64,000 bases of DNA from Streptomyces mesophilus (GTDB lineage Bacteria > Actinomycetota > Actinomycetes > Streptomycetales > Streptomycetaceae). Position 1 is the first letter of the stretch, and each line of letters starts with the position of its first letter. Below, in pieces: positions 16,668 through 24,796 of the stretch. The stretch covers positions 1 to 64,000 of the forward strand of contig NZ_JAAKZW010000012.1 in the NCBI RefSeq assembly GCF_011044995.1, written 5' to 3'. A model generated the notes under the pieces. It did no database searches and was not told where the DNA came from. It worked only from the letters and a program-made list of their open reading frames with translations. A program made the translations under genes and the position numbers.

Positions 16668-16701
16668 ACAACTGCCGCCAGCTCAACGGGAGTTGTAACC
16701 T
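16668..16701 (+). promoter_or_regulatory. devA promoter with ACAACT-N17-AGTTGT operator
   Basis: ACAACT (16668-16673) and AGTTGT (16691-16696) are separated by exactly 17 bases, as at devE, and merge into the -10 hexamer TAACCT (16696-16701). The devA GTG follows after 7 bases. Confidence 0.6.
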
Positions 16702-16708
16702 TCTGGTC

Positions 16709-17608
16709 GTGACCCAGGCCCAGGAGAGCGTGACGGTGAACGGCAGAAAGCCCTCGCACCAAGAGATCGCGGAGATACTCCGCAGCCGGATCAGGAACGG
16801 CGAACTGCAGCCGGGCAGTCGCCTCCCGACCCAGGGCCGGCTGGCGGAGGAGTTCGGCGTGGAGCGGGGCACGGTCCGCCTCGCCCTCAAGATGCTCCAG
16901 GACGACGGCCTGCTCAAGAACGTCACCAAGGGCGCCCCGCCGCAGATCGCCCCCCGGGCCGCCCTGCCCACGCCCACAGGACCGCAGCCCACGATGGTCG
17001 GCCTCGGCCCCCAACTGGTGCGCGCCTTCGGCCGTCCGCACGTCCGGATCGACGCGCTCAGCCTCACGTCCGAGACCTTGATGATCGCCCTGGGCGAGCC
17101 CCTGCGCCGGGTCCACGAGGGCACCTTGCGCCCGGAGTCCATCGAGGTGCGGCTGCTGCTGCCGAGCCGCGACATCGACCTGGCCTTCCCGGTCCCGGTC
17201 GAGGGTGACGTGGAGGCGGTCCACAAGCGCTGGCTCGACCAGCGCAACGCCCAGGGGCAGGTCCTGAAGCACAACCTCCTCGCCCTGCGCTCGACCCACG
17301 AGGTCGACGTACGGGTCACGTTCAAGGCTCTGCCGTTCACTCCGCCCGTGAAGCTCTATCTCATCAACGGCTCGGAAGCCCTCTTCGCGTACTACATGGT
17401 GACGCGGCGCGAGGAGCCCGTGGGCGGCGACAGCGAGATGGTGGAGCTCTTCGACGCCCTGGGTACCAAGTCCCTCCTCTTCTCCTTCGAAAAGCCGGCC
17501 ACAGGAGAACCGGGCGAGGGGGGCAAGGACGCGTCATTTGTGGAGGAGTCGCAGCGGTGGTTCGACGCACTCTGGAACACGATCGCCGGGGACCTGACAC
17601 TCTCTTAG
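16709..17608 (+). CDS. devA: GntR-family developmental regulator DevA
   Basis: A 299-residue paralogue of DevE. The winged helix is EIAEILRSRIRNGELQPGSR and LPTQGRLAEEFGVERGTVRLAL; the C-terminal domain shares LLPSRDIDLAFPVPVEGD, KLYLINGSEALFAYY and the final W-F-D-A-L-W. DevA represses its own operon and is needed for normal aerial growth in S. coelicolor. The frame is open far upstream (to 15959) but GTG 16709 is set by the promoter position and by matching the DevE start. The TAGTG overlap with devB shows coupling. Confidence 0.87.
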   Translation: MTQAQESVTVNGRKPSHQEIAEILRSRIRNGELQPGSRLPTQGRLAEEFGVERGTVRLALKMLQDDGLLKNVTKGAPPQIAPRAALPTPTGPQPTMVGLGPQLVRAFGRPHVRIDALSLTSETLMIALGEPLRRVHEGTLRPESIEVRLLLPSRDIDLAFPVPVEGDVEAVHKRWLDQRNAQGQVLKHNLLALRSTHEVDVRVTFKALPFTPPVKLYLINGSEALFAYYMVTRREEPVGGDSEMVELFDALGTKSLLFSFEKPATGEPGEGGKDASFVEESQRWFDALWNTIAGDLTLS

Positions 17609-18351
17609 TGACTTCTGAAACGACACAGACCACTCAGGCGGCCCAAGTGATCGAGAGAGTCGGCGATTTGATCACCGGCAAACAGGCGGTGCTCTTCGAC
17701 TTCGACGGGCCGATCTGCCGGCTCTTCGCCGGACATCCGGCCGCCGATGTGACCCGGCGCCTGCTCGCCTGGCTCGACGAGAACGGCGGACCGGGCATCG
17801 TCGACCCCGCCTGGGACGGCGACGACCCGCACGCGCTGCTGCGCGAGGTCGACCGCACCTACCCGGACCGCGAGCTGGTCGAGGGCCTGGAGGACGAGCT
17901 CACCCGCGAGGAGCTCCTTGCGACGGTCAAGGCGTATCCCACCCCGTACGTGGACCGTCTGATCCAGACGTGGAGCGCCACGGGTGTCGGCCTGGCGGTG
18001 ACGACCAACAACTCGCCGCGTGCGGTGGAGCGTTACCTGACCGAGCGCAACCTGCTGCGCTGCTTCGGCGGCGGCATCCACGGCCGCACCCACAAGGTCG
18101 ACCACCTCAAGCCCGACCCCGACTGCCTGCACCGGGCTCTGGACTTCCTGGGTGCCGAGGCCTCCCAGGCCCTGATGATCGGCGACACCGCGGCCGACCT
18201 GCACGCGGCCCGCGCCGCGGGCGTCGACTTCCTCGGCTACGGCCGCGATTCGCGCCGCCAGGAACACCTGCGCTCCGCGGGAGCCGACCTCGTCGTCGAC
18301 TCCCTGGGCCCGGTCCTCGACCTCGTCTGGGAGGCGGCGGCTCAGGCCTGA
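17608..18351 (+). CDS. devB: HAD-family hydrolase DevB
   Basis: A 247-residue haloacid-dehalogenase-type phosphatase. Motif I is LFDFDGPICRLF (nucleophile Asp then +2 Asp), motif II TTNNSPRAV, motif III the Lys in DHLKPDPDC, motif IV IGDTAADLHAARAAG. The GTG start shares a base with the devA stop (TAGTG), so it is translated by coupling from devA. DevB is the known second gene of the devAB operon; its substrate is not known. The 3' end overlaps the convergent S3 gene by 10 bases. Confidence 0.88.
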   Translation: MTSETTQTTQAAQVIERVGDLITGKQAVLFDFDGPICRLFAGHPAADVTRRLLAWLDENGGPGIVDPAWDGDDPHALLREVDRTYPDRELVEGLEDELTREELLATVKAYPTPYVDRLIQTWSATGVGLAVTTNNSPRAVERYLTERNLLRCFGGGIHGRTHKVDHLKPDPDCLHRALDFLGAEASQALMIGDTAADLHAARAAGVDFLGYGRDSRRQEHLRSAGADLVVDSLGPVLDLVWEAAAQA

Positions 18352-18530
18352 GCCAGGACTACCAGTGCGGCCATGGCGGCTGCGTAGGCGACTGCTGAAT
18401 TGCGCGTGCGGACTGCCGTGGCCACAAGAGCGATGGTCACGATCACCGGACCACCTTCGATCAGGTGCATCTGGTCGAGCAACTGCCAGAAGACCAGGGC
18501 CAGTTCGACCATTTCAGGGAACCTCACCAT
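18342..18530 (-). CDS. Small two-helix membrane protein S3, divergent from third DevA-like gene
   Basis: A 62-residue hydrophobic protein, a diverged member of the S1/S2 family. EGGPVIVTIALVATAVRTRNS aligns with YGPMGII...TIGIKAKN, and two helices flank a basic VRTRN turn. The FEQ...QW motif is reduced to FWQLLDQ. ATG 18530 has GGGAGGG 9 bases upstream; an internal ATG at 18512 is an alternative. It overlaps devB by 10 bases in the convergent direction. Confidence 0.72.
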   Translation of the reverse strand: MVRFPEMVELALVFWQLLDQMHLIEGGPVIVTIALVATAVRTRNSAVAYAAAMAALVVLAQA

Positions 18531-18550
18531 AGCGCCAACCCTCCCCTCTT

Positions 18551-18674
18551 CAGTCCAACTGGACTGGTTGTCTGAAAGGTATGTCCCCTGGACTGGTGAT
18601 CGACAATCTCGGGCGCCACCTGCGCAGCCAACTTGTCTGAAAGCGGTTTGTGGCCGGTAATCCGACGGTACGTT
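18551..18674. promoter_or_regulatory. Promoter/operator region of the third DevA-like gene
   Basis: CAGTCCA-AC-TGGACTG (18551-18566) is a palindrome; CTGGACTGG recurs near 18588; TTGTCTGAAAG is a direct repeat at 18568 and 18633. A -10 TACGTT (18669-18674) ends 7 bases before GTG 18682. The sites differ from the devE/devA operator, so this paralogue may have its own specificity. Confidence 0.5.
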
Positions 18675-18681
18675 GAAGGAC

Positions 18682-19569
18682 GTGAGCGAGAGTGGTGGCA
18701 GGACGTTCCAGGAAGTGGCGGAGGAACTGCGGTCCCGGCTGAAGGAAGGGACCTACCGGGTCGGCCAACAACTCCCGTCCCAACGGGAGTTGGCGGACGA
18801 ACTCGGCGTCTCCCGCGACACCGTGGTGAAAGTCCTGCACGAGCTGGCCGCGGAGGGCCTTGTCGAGTCCCGCCGGGGGAGTGGCACGCGTGTGCGGGCG
18901 CATCCGGAGACGTTGAAGGCGCAGCAGCAGATTCCCTCGGTGACGGGGGACGGGCGCAGCCGGCGGGTGACGCTGGGGCCGCTGATCGGCGCGGCTTTCG
19001 AGGCCGACGAGGTGACGCTGGACGTCTTCACGCTCACGTCGGAATCTCTGGACGCCCACATCAGGGTGCAGGCGGAGAGGGTACGGGCGGGAGAGGTCCA
19101 GCCGCGCTCGGTGACGGTGCGCATGCTGCTCCCGGACGAGTCCACCTACCTTCCGTATCCGCGGATCAAAGGCAACCCGCCGGATCCCCGCCCGCAGGAG
19201 CGGCTGCGGGCCATCAGCGACGTCCATTCACGCTCACTGAAGAGGGTGCTGAGCGAACTGGCGACGGAGGGGCTGGTCGACACGGTCTCCGTCGAAATCC
19301 GCACTGTGCCGTTGGCACCGACCTTCAAGGTCTACGTCCTCAACGGGCGTGAGGCGCTGCTCGGTCCCTATGAGGTCCTCGAGCGCAGGATCAATCTGCT
19401 TGATGACACTCCGGCGGATGTGGTGGACGTTCTGGGGCTCGGGTCGACGCTGGCTCATCACGCCGCACAGGGGGGCGATCCCAAGTCGGCCGGTTCCGTG
19501 TTCGTGGCCAGCCTGCAGAGCTGGTTCGACTCGTTGTGGAAGCTGCTGTCGAGGCCGGCCGGGGTCTGA
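18682..19569 (+). CDS. Third DevA-like GntR regulator
   Basis: A 295-residue regulator with a GntR winged helix (QEVAEELRSRLKEGTYRVGQQ, LPSQRELADELGVSRDTVVKVL) and a DevA-like effector domain (LLPDESTYLPYPRIKG; TFKVYVLNGREALLGPYEV; ending W-F-D-S-L-W). It is shorter in the effector domain and more divergent than DevE is from DevA. The leaderless GTG at 18682 matches the starts of the other two. Codons 30-37 contain a perfect 10-bp palindrome (18769-18792). The phosphotransferase-like gene ends 3 bases away on the other strand. Confidence 0.82.
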   Translation: MSESGGRTFQEVAEELRSRLKEGTYRVGQQLPSQRELADELGVSRDTVVKVLHELAAEGLVESRRGSGTRVRAHPETLKAQQQIPSVTGDGRSRRVTLGPLIGAAFEADEVTLDVFTLTSESLDAHIRVQAERVRAGEVQPRSVTVRMLLPDESTYLPYPRIKGNPPDPRPQERLRAISDVHSRSLKRVLSELATEGLVDTVSVEIRTVPLAPTFKVYVLNGREALLGPYEVLERRINLLDDTPADVVDVLGLGSTLAHHAAQGGDPKSAGSVFVASLQSWFDSLWKLLSRPAGV

Positions 19570-19572
19570 ACC

Positions 19573-21828
19573 CTACGAGCCCTTGGGCTCCAGACCGTCT
19601 GCCCGGATGAGTGTCCCTTCGACGATGGGCAGCGATCGTTCGAGATAGGGATTCGCGGTCGGCCGGGAACGAAGGCCCAGCGCCGCTGTCGCATCGGCCA
19701 GTGTCATCGCATAGCGGTCGACCGCGCGCCGGACGTTGGGGGCGTCCAGGCCGTCACCGGTCACCAGGCGGTCGAGATCGATATAGGCGGAGCGGATCAG
19801 CTCGATCCATCGGTACACGCGCCAGTCGGCCTCCCAGCCCTGCGTGTAGGCGAGGACGCGCTCCCTGCCCATCTTCTTGTGCCAGCGCGTGAACATACGG
19901 GTCCTGATCGCGGGCCGTACCGGCGTCAGATGCAGGTGTCGTACGAGGTCGTACAGCGGATCGCCCACCATCGCCATCTCCCAGTCGATGATGGTGAGTT
20001 CACCGTCATGCCTGACGAGATTCCAGGGGTTGAGGTCGCCGTGCAGCAGCGCGAACGCGCGCGGGGTGACCTTGTGGCGGCGCAGGAGGTCCTGGAGCCG
20101 GTACTCATCGGGCAGTCCCAGCGCGCGGGCCAGCTTCTTCGACTCGGCGGGCAGCGAAGCGACCAGATGGACCAGTTGCCCGGTCAGCCAGGCATAGAAG
20201 TCCAGATCCTTCGCCGCCGGGTCGAGTTCCCACAGGGCGTCCTGGTCGATGGCCGCCAGGGCGCAGAGCTGGTCGACCAGGTTGTCGGCCTCGTGGGGCA
20301 GGAGCCCGTGCTCGGGATGGTTCGGTGCCCGTCCGTCCTCAGGGCCCTCGTACGAGTGGATGGCGAAGGCGTCCTTGAGGCTGCTGGTGCCCAGCGCGAG
20401 GACGCGTGGTGCGCGGACGGTCTTCTGGGTGGCAGGTGAGCGCTCGATGAGCCGCAGGACCGCGTGCTCGCTGAGGAAGCTCTGCTCGCGTCGGCCCTCG
20501 CCGCCGACCTTGCGGCGTACGACGATGGGGCGGAACCGGCCCGGCACCTGCACCACCGTGTTGAGATGCGCCGTGCCTTTGAATACCCGGTTCGCCGGCG
20601 CCGCGCCTTCCGCCTCCAGTGCGGCCAGCACGGTGTCGCTGTCGCATTCCGGGTGCTCGAAACGTTCGTCGGGCTCGAACGTGATGCCCCGTACCATCGG
20701 CGAAGGGCCACGGCGTGCGATGCGTGCGGCCTGCCAGCGGTAGAGGACGCGCCTGATCTCCGACTCGGGAACATCCGCCAACTGCAAAGGCGCGGTGGCC
20801 CTTCGCAGCGCCTGCGCCACCTGCTGCGTGGCCCTCTCAAGACGCTGGGGCACCAGCTCCGCACCCAGGGAGTTGGCCGCGCGCATCACGTCGGGAAACA
20901 CCGACTGGGCGTGTTCGAAGTCGAGGTAGTGCTGCAGGTCGCGTGGCAGGCCTTCGGTGGCTTCGGGCCTGACCCGTTCCATGTCGGCGGCCCAGGTTTC
21001 GACGACCTCGGACTGCTGCTGTTCCGGGTACTGCATCCGCACCAGGTGGTTGGCCAGATCGTGCAGCGGGTCGCCCCAGGAGGCCAGTTCCCAGTCGACA
21101 TAGATGAGCGGCGGCCGGCCGTCGTAGGTGACGATGATGTTGTCGCGATGCAGATCCGTGTGCAGCAGGCTGAAGGGCCGCGGCGACATGGCGGGGATGC
21201 GCTCGGCGAACTGCGCGAGGGCATCGTCCGAGATGCCGAGTGCCGCGAACAGGCCGCCGAATTCGGCCCAGTTGGGCTTGCGGATCTGCTCATCCGCCAT
21301 CAGAGCGAGGTTGCGTAAGAAGCCACGGCTGTCCCGGTGGCTGCGCGGCCAGCTGTCCGGCAGCTTCGGCAGCGACTCCTTGCGCACCTGCGTCATTTCC
21401 GCCAGGACGCCGGTCAGGGCCCGCACCAGAAGCCTGTCCACGGGCTTGCCGTTCTCGCAGACGCTGGAGAGCGGGACGCCCTCCACATAACTGTGGATCG
21501 CCGTGTCCTCATGAGAGGCCAGACAGCGCGGAACCTGCGGCAGCACGTCCTTGACCGCATCGAGGATTCTCGCCTCGTCCTGCCAGGTCCTGATGACCAC
21601 GCGCAGGGCGTCGGGCAGCCGGGTCCGCACCATCACGTTGGTGCCGGGAGCCTGTTTCAGGAGCTCGGCCATGTCCTCGGGGAGAGGAATCATGAAGTTC
21701 CGATTGTGGTGGCCGCGGGTCATCGCCCCGTGGCATCGCGCCTGCTCCACAAAGGCCGCCCGCAGCTCGTACGGAGAGGGCGCCTTGCCTTGTGGAGGAG
21801 CGGGATAAGGGGCGGATTCTCCGGCCAC
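19573..21828 (-). CDS. Tandem aminoglycoside-phosphotransferase-like kinase
   Basis: A ~751-residue protein made of two complete APH/choline-kinase-type domains. Both carry full catalytic sets: HTDLHRDN then YVDWELASWGDP in the first half, and HGDLNPWN then IIDWEMAMVGDP in the second. Single-domain members phosphorylate small hydroxyl compounds such as aminoglycosides, choline or homoserine. A double-domain enzyme with two intact sites is unusual. GTG 21828 has AGGAG 7 bases upstream; ATG 21906 is an alternative that adds 26 residues. Its 3' end meets the third DevA-like gene tail to tail. Substrate unknown. Confidence 0.8.
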   Translation of the reverse strand: MAGESAPYPAPPQGKAPSPYELRAAFVEQARCHGAMTRGHHNRNFMIPLPEDMAELLKQAPGTNVMVRTRLPDALRVVIRTWQDEARILDAVKDVLPQVPRCLASHEDTAIHSYVEGVPLSSVCENGKPVDRLLVRALTGVLAEMTQVRKESLPKLPDSWPRSHRDSRGFLRNLALMADEQIRKPNWAEFGGLFAALGISDDALAQFAERIPAMSPRPFSLLHTDLHRDNIIVTYDGRPPLIYVDWELASWGDPLHDLANHLVRMQYPEQQQSEVVETWAADMERVRPEATEGLPRDLQHYLDFEHAQSVFPDVMRAANSLGAELVPQRLERATQQVAQALRRATAPLQLADVPESEIRRVLYRWQAARIARRGPSPMVRGITFEPDERFEHPECDSDTVLAALEAEGAAPANRVFKGTAHLNTVVQVPGRFRPIVVRRKVGGEGRREQSFLSEHAVLRLIERSPATQKTVRAPRVLALGTSSLKDAFAIHSYEGPEDGRAPNHPEHGLLPHEADNLVDQLCALAAIDQDALWELDPAAKDLDFYAWLTGQLVHLVASLPAESKKLARALGLPDEYRLQDLLRRHKVTPRAFALLHGDLNPWNLVRHDGELTIIDWEMAMVGDPLYDLVRHLHLTPVRPAIRTRMFTRWHKKMGRERVLAYTQGWEADWRVYRWIELIRSAYIDLDRLVTGDGLDAPNVRRAVDRYAMTLADATAALGLRSRPTANPYLERSLPIVEGTLIRADGLEPKGS

Positions 21829-22045
21829 TTGAGGCTCCTGATTGCTCCTGGGTGCCACCTGGGGCAGCTGAGGTGTTGCACACCCTAGTGGTGGACTTTG
21901 AAACATTCGACTGAGACAGAGGATTCATTGCTCCATTGAGTGAGGCAACCGGAAGCCTTCGTCGTAGGACATACGCCGCCGAGGGGGTATCCGGTTGCCT
22001 TTCCGCCGTCTCGCTTCTGTCACCGGCGTACGGGGGCGCTCCTGA

Positions 22046-22789
22046 TCAAGCCGTACGCCGGCGGAACAGCCAAGCCGAAGCCGCCACCGAAGTCAGCAGG
22101 ATGCCCGCGCACCAGGCGAGTGCGATCCACGGTGTCCAGCCCACCGGCTGGCCGAGCAGCAGGCCGCGCAAGGACTCGATGACCTGGCTGATCGGCTGGT
22201 TCTCCGCGAAGCCCTGGAGCCAGGAGGGCATGTCCTCGGTTTTCACGAAGGCGCTGCTGGGATACGGCAGGAAGCTGACGAAGAAGGTGAACCCACCCGC
22301 TGCCTCAGGGGACTTGGCGAGGAGGCCGACCGCGGCCGAGAGCCAGGACAGGGCAAGGATGAAGGCGAGGAGTACGCCGAGCGCGGCGAACCAGCCGGCG
22401 AGTGTGGCGTCCGGACGGAAGCCGATGGCGAAGGCGAGCGCGAAGACCAGGGCTGTGGCGATCAGGTTGCGGGCCGCCGAGGCGACCACGTGGCCCGCCA
22501 GGATGGGGGCGCCGCCGATGTCGAGGGAGCGGAAGCGGTCGATGATGCCGGTCTTGAGATCCTCCACGACCGCGATGGCCGTATTGGACGAGCCGAAGCC
22601 GGCGCAGAGCAGCAGGACGCCGGGGACCACGTAGGTGACGTATCGCGTGCCGGTGTCGATCGCCCCGCCGAAGAAGTAGACGAAGATCAGCAGCAGCATC
22701 ACCGGCAGGGCGAGTGAGGTGATCAGGGCGTCGACGTTGCGGCGGCTCATGCGCAGGGCGCGGCCGCTCATGATGAGGGCGTCAGACAT
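22046..22789 (-). CDS. ABC transporter permease (DrrB-like)
   Basis: A 247-residue ABC-2-type permease with six predicted helices. MSRRNVDALITSLALPVMLLLIF near the start and SLDIGGAPILAGHV (coupling region) are typical of DrrB-type exporters. It overlaps the upstream ATPase gene by 8 bases and forms a drug-efflux pair with it. The divergent TetR gene probably controls both. Confidence 0.88.
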   Translation of the reverse strand: MSDALIMSGRALRMSRRNVDALITSLALPVMLLLIFVYFFGGAIDTGTRYVTYVVPGVLLLCAGFGSSNTAIAVVEDLKTGIIDRFRSLDIGGAPILAGHVVASAARNLIATALVFALAFAIGFRPDATLAGWFAALGVLLAFILALSWLSAAVGLLAKSPEAAGGFTFFVSFLPYPSSAFVKTEDMPSWLQGFAENQPISQVIESLRGLLLGQPVGWTPWIALAWCAGILLTSVAASAWLFRRRTA

Positions 22790-23879
22790 GGCTGGAGTCC
22801 TTGAGGGGCGCAGTAGGGGAAGCGGTGGGCTGGGCGGCGATGGCGGCGGTGTCCTGCGGTGCGGTGGCCGGCGGCTGTCCCGTCAGGGTCAGGAAGACGT
22901 CGTCGAGCGTGGCGCTGTGCAGCGTGAAGCTGGTGATCGCGGTCCGGTCCGGGTCCAACGCGTCGAGCAGCCCGCGGACTTCGGCCGCGCTGCCGTCGGT
23001 GGGGATGCCGAGGACGCGGGTCTCAGGGTCGCTGTAGGTGGCGTGGTGGGCCAGGCGCAGATACGTCTCCGAGTCGGCGACGGTCACGTCCAGGCGATGG
23101 CCCGCCACTCGCTGCTTGAGTTCGGTCGCCGTGCCTTCGGCGACGAGCGTGCCCGCGTCCAGGACCGCGATACGGTCCGCCAATTGGTCTGCCTCTTCCA
23201 GGTACTGGGTGGTGAGGAAGACCGTGGTGCCCCCGGCGCGCAACTCCCGTACCAGCGACCAGAGTTCCTTGCGGCTGCGCGGGTCGAGACCGGTGGTGGG
23301 CTCGTCGAGGAAGATGATCTCGGGGGCGCCGACCAGTGACGCCGCCAGGTCGAGGCGGCGACGCATGCCGCCCGAGTACGTCTTGACGAGGCGGTCGGCC
23401 GCGTCGGTGAGGCCGAAACGGGTGAGGAGCTCGGCGGCCTTGGCGCGGGCCTCGGTACGGGAAAGGCGGGCGCCGGCGGCCGAAGGAGCCAGGCGGGCCA
23501 TCATCAGCAGGTTCTCCGCGCCCGTCTGCATCTCGTCGACCGCCGCGAACTGGCCGGTCAGGCTGATGGCCCGGCGCACCCGCGCCCGCTCGGTCCGCAC
23601 GTCGTGGCCCGCCACCCGGGCCGTGCCCCCGTCGGCCGTGGCGAGCGTGGCGAGGATACGGACGGCGGTGGTCTTGCCGGCGCCGTTCGGGCCGAGCAGG
23701 GCGTACACGGTGCCGCGGGGCACCGTGAGGTCGATGCCGCGCAGGACTTCGTGGGTGCCGTAGCTCTTGCGGAGCCCGGCGGCCTCGATGGCCGGCGCGG
23801 GCTCGGCGGCTGAGCTCGCCGCGTGAGCCGCGTGAGCCGCGTCAGCCGCGCTCGCCGCGTTCCGTCGCGTGATGGTCAT
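22782..23879 (-). CDS. ABC transporter ATP-binding protein (DrrA-like)
   Basis: A 365-residue DrrA-type ATPase: Walker A GPNGAGKTT, signature YSGGMRRRLDLA, Walker B IIFLDEPTTGLD and the C-terminal extension usual in daunorubicin-resistance ATPases. The N-terminus has a short Ala/His repeat (AADAAHAAHAAS) encoded by a 9-bp tandem repeat at about 23819-23851. ATG 23879 (MTITRRN) is chosen; the frame is open to 23981, which would cross the operator. Works with the DrrB-like permease. Confidence 0.88.
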   Translation of the reverse strand: MTITRRNAASAADAAHAAHAASSAAEPAPAIEAAGLRKSYGTHEVLRGIDLTVPRGTVYALLGPNGAGKTTAVRILATLATADGGTARVAGHDVRTERARVRRAISLTGQFAAVDEMQTGAENLLMMARLAPSAAGARLSRTEARAKAAELLTRFGLTDAADRLVKTYSGGMRRRLDLAASLVGAPEIIFLDEPTTGLDPRSRKELWSLVRELRAGGTTVFLTTQYLEEADQLADRIAVLDAGTLVAEGTATELKQRVAGHRLDVTVADSETYLRLAHHATYSDPETRVLGIPTDGSAAEVRGLLDALDPDRTAITSFTLHSATLDDVFLTLTGQPPATAPQDTAAIAAQPTASPTAPLKDSSHV

Positions 23880-23933
23880 GGGTGATCCCCGTCTCCGGTG
23901 CGCCGAGGGGCTCGGCACCTCTTCTGCGTATGC

Positions 23934-23953
23934 CTTACGCTTTACTGTGTAAG
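23934..23953. promoter_or_regulatory. Probable TetR operator between divergent genes
   Basis: CTTAC-N10-GTAAG, followed by a further GTTACGC, lies between the drrAB-like operon and the TetR gene. It overlaps promoter-like sequence for both directions. Confidence 0.55.
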
Positions 23954-24028
23954 GGTTACGCAGAAATAGGATGTGCGTCAAGCTCGAAGCGGGAAGCTCG
24001 GGGAAACCTCAGGGTGGAGGCGAAGCGC

Positions 24029-24787
24029 ATGGCGCAGGTGGACGACGACACGGGTCTGCCCGCGAGCCTCGCGACGGCCTGGGGGCTGCGCGAGCGCCCG
24101 TCGAAGGGCCCCAAGCCCGGACTCTCGCTGGACCGGATCGTCGATCAGGCGGTGGAGCTGGCCGCGGCCGAGGGCATCGACGCCGTCTCGATGGGGCGGG
24201 TGGCCAAAGGGCTCGGCGTAGCGACCATGTCGCTCTACCGGTACGTGGGGGCCAAGGACGAGCTGTACGTCCTGATGCAGGAGGCGGTGTACCCCGTGCC
24301 GTCCGGCCCCTGGGACCCCGCGACGGGCTGGCGGGCCGGACTCGCGCGGTGGGCCGCCGAGCAGCGCCGGATCTTCCAGCAGAACCTGTGGCTGCTGCGG
24401 ATCCCGATCTCGGGGCCCCCGGTTTCCCCCAAGTCCGTGGTCTGGATGGAGCGCGGGCTCGCCGTGCTCGCCGACACCGGGCTCTCGGAGGGGGAGAAGA
24501 TCTCCGTGATCATGCTCGTGTCCGGTTTCGTACGGCAGGAGGCCCTGCTCATGTCGGACGTGGCGGCCGCCATGGCCGACACCGGACTCCCGCCGGACGC
24601 CGTGATGCGCCGGTACGCGCGCGGCCTGCGCGTCCTGACCGACCCCGAGCGCCACCCCGCGATGACCCGGTTCCTCGACTCCGGCGCGATGGATCAGGCG
24701 GACGAGCCCGATGCGGAGTTCGACTTCGGCCTCGCGTGTGTCCTCGACGGGGTCGCCGCGCTGATCGAGCGCCAGTCCCGGCCCTGA
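24029..24787 (+). CDS. TetR-family regulator of the DrrAB-like exporter
   Basis: A 252-residue repressor. HTH is in LSLDRIVDQAVELAAAEGIDAVSMGRVAKGLGVATMSLYRYV; the C-terminal part resembles TetR_C_1 (WRAGLARWAAEQRRIF). ATG 24029 has GGAGG 9 bases upstream; the frame is open to 23882 but that covers the operator. It is divergent from the ABC exporter, the usual arrangement for drug-sensing control. Confidence 0.87.
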   Translation: MAQVDDDTGLPASLATAWGLRERPSKGPKPGLSLDRIVDQAVELAAAEGIDAVSMGRVAKGLGVATMSLYRYVGAKDELYVLMQEAVYPVPSGPWDPATGWRAGLARWAAEQRRIFQQNLWLLRIPISGPPVSPKSVVWMERGLAVLADTGLSEGEKISVIMLVSGFVRQEALLMSDVAAAMADTGLPPDAVMRRYARGLRVLTDPERHPAMTRFLDSGAMDQADEPDAEFDFGLACVLDGVAALIERQSRP

Positions 24788-24796
24788 GCCCGGGCC

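Noticed and set aside
14978-21906. Biosynthetic gene cluster or prophage remnant in the dev region
   Set aside because: No biosynthetic core enzyme, integrase, portal or capsid gene; the region matches the known devE-devA-devB locus.
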